64,000 nucleotides of DNA from Micromonospora zamorensis. Its GTDB lineage: Bacteria; Actinomycetota; Actinomycetes; Mycobacteriales; Micromonosporaceae. The notes under the pieces were generated by a model. It ran no database searches, had not been told where the DNA came from, and worked only from the letters and a program-made list of their open reading frames with translations. Positions 63,069 through 64,000 of the stretch are shown here, piece after piece. The stretch spans positions 1,302,001-1,366,000 of the forward strand of contig NZ_LT607755.1 in the NCBI RefSeq assembly GCF_900090275.1, given 5' to 3'. A program made the translations under genes and the position numbers. Each line of letters begins with the position of its first letter. The stretch's first letter is position 1.

Positions 63069-63294
63069 AGAGGTACACCGGTTTCAGTGAGAGGTCCGCA
63101 GCAAAAAGCGGCGCGGCGCACACGGCGCGACGCGCGACAGATCAGCGCTTGGGATGTCTCACAGGGTGTACAACGGCACGTCCTTGCCTAGACGACCTGG
63201 TTCCGCGCACGGTAACGGCGCCCAGCGGCGCCGATCCACTGGTTTTCGAGCGCTTCAGGACCGTCCGACCGGACAGGTGCCGGTTACGACAAGG

Positions 63295-64000
63295 TCAGAC
63301 GGTGGGGACCGGCAGCACCGCGCCTTCGACCGCGGACCGGTGGGCCAGCTCGATCAGCTCGACCGTGGCGACCGAGTCCCGTGGGTCCACCGGCATCGGC
63401 GCGCCGTCGCGCAGCGCCGTCGCCACCTGCGCGTAGAAGCTCTGGTACGCACCGGGTTCCGTCGGCACGGGTCGCAGGTCACCGTCGACACCGAGCTTGC
63501 CGTACCGCTCCGGCGGGACCTCGCCCCAGCCCGGCTGGTCCGGCCGGCCGCCGTCGTGCAGCGCCGCTTCCTGCACGTCCAGCCCGTACGTCGTGTAGCC
63601 GGCCCGGTCGCCCAGCACGCGCAGGCGGGGGCCGAGTTGAGCGGTGACCGCGCCCATCCACAGGTGCGAGTGGACCCCGTTGGCGTGGGTCAGCGCCACG
63701 AAGGCATCGTCGTCGACAGCTGCGCCCGCGCGGCGACGGTCCACCTCCGCGTAGACGCGGTCGACCCGGCCGAAGAGCTGCACCGCCTGATCGACGAGGT
63801 GGGCGCCGAGGTCGAAGAGGGCGCCGCCGGCCTCCTCGGGACTGGCAAGCTCCCGCCAGCCCGGCTTGATCGTCGGACGGAACCGCTCGAACCGGGACTC
63901 GAAGCGCAGCACCCGCCCCAACTCGCCCTGCTCGACGAGGCGGCGGGCGGTCAGGAAGTCGCCGTCCCAACGCCGGTTCTGGAACACCGTCAACGGCACC
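63295..64000 (-). CDS. Gfo/Idh/MocA-family oxidoreductase, C-terminal part (cut by window end)
   Basis: The minus-strand frame is open to the window end at 64000, so the N-terminal NAD(P)-binding Rossmann domain lies outside. Visible is the C-terminal substrate domain, from TVFQNRRWDGDFLTARRLVE to the end, with ELGRVLRFESRFERFRP, GGALFDLGAHLVDQAVQLFG (conserved DLGxHLxD) and the closing DPRDSVATVELIELAHRSAV. These enzymes oxidise or reduce sugars and polyols. The substrate is unknown. Confidence 0.88.
   Translation of the reverse strand, partial: VPLTVFQNRRWDGDFLTARRLVEQGELGRVLRFESRFERFRPTIKPGWRELASPEEAGGALFDLGAHLVDQAVQLFGRVDRVYAEVDRRRAGAAVDDDAFVALTHANGVHSHLWMGAVTAQLGPRLRVLGDRAGYTTYGLDVQEAALHDGGRPDQPGWGEVPPERYGKLGVDGDLRPVPTEPGAYQSFYAQVATALRDGAPMPVDPRDSVATVELIELAHRSAVEGAVLPVPTV

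Overview
The window is a high-GC actinobacterial chromosome segment. Codon use, twin GH/CBM13 enzymes, Micromonosporaceae-like small proteins, leaderless TANNNT-N6-ATG starts and F420-type enzymes all point to Micromonospora or a close relative. No tRNA, rRNA, CRISPR array, insertion sequence, integrase or phage gene was seen. It reads as ordinary chromosome rich in secreted enzymes and ABC transporters.

Layout. 1-6.9 kb: a sugar regulon with the C-terminal part of a LacI repressor, a secreted GH27 alpha-galactosidase with CBM13, and a ChvE/MmsA/MmsB-type monosaccharide ABC importer; two near-identical LacI-type operators precede the GH27 and ChvE genes. 7-11 kb: a secreted metallophosphoesterase diverging from an MFS exporter gene and a TolB-like protein, with PHO-box-like repeats between them. 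11-16 kb: an FtsX-type permease with two ATPases. 16-19 kb: two secreted cell-wall hydrolases sharing an SH3 cassette, then TetR. 19-24 kb: a membrane protein, a rifampin-phosphotransferase-like enzyme carrying an internal tandem repeat, an M23 peptidase and a DUF2188 protein. 23.8-28.5 kb: a surface cluster resembling the WxL/DUF916 systems of Firmicutes. 28.7-31.1 kb: a DUF4331 protein and a secreted GH16 glucanase with CBM13 under a palindromic operator. 31-38.5 kb: a MoCo-sulfurase-like PLP enzyme, a fused ABC exporter, an F420-type oxidoreductase, a hydrolase/TetR pair and a zinc alcohol dehydrogenase.

39-44.4 kb holds a second ChvE/MmsA/MmsB importer with a different gene order (ATPase, permease, binding protein), followed by a ROK regulator. 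44.8-49 kb has two ABC-2 export systems, the second with a YtrA-type GntR gene. 49-50.5 kb is an Nramp metal transporter. 51-57.6 kb contains an SGNH esterase with CBM13, membrane and secreted propeller proteins, a nitronate monooxygenase-like enzyme, an SRPBCC-TM-CBM fusion and a maltokinase-cap-like protein. 57.6-61 kb has a GH87-like alpha-glucanase and a NYN/OST-HTH RNase-like protein. 61-64 kb carries small proteins, two minisatellite-like tandem repeats, a DUF1062 protein and the C-terminal part of a Gfo/Idh/MocA oxidoreductase cut by the window end.

The main theme is polysaccharide use: three secreted CBM13 enzymes plus GH87, two sugar importers and several LacI/ROK-type control sites. 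A second theme is envelope remodelling and export. All functions are read from sequence patterns; no database search was run.
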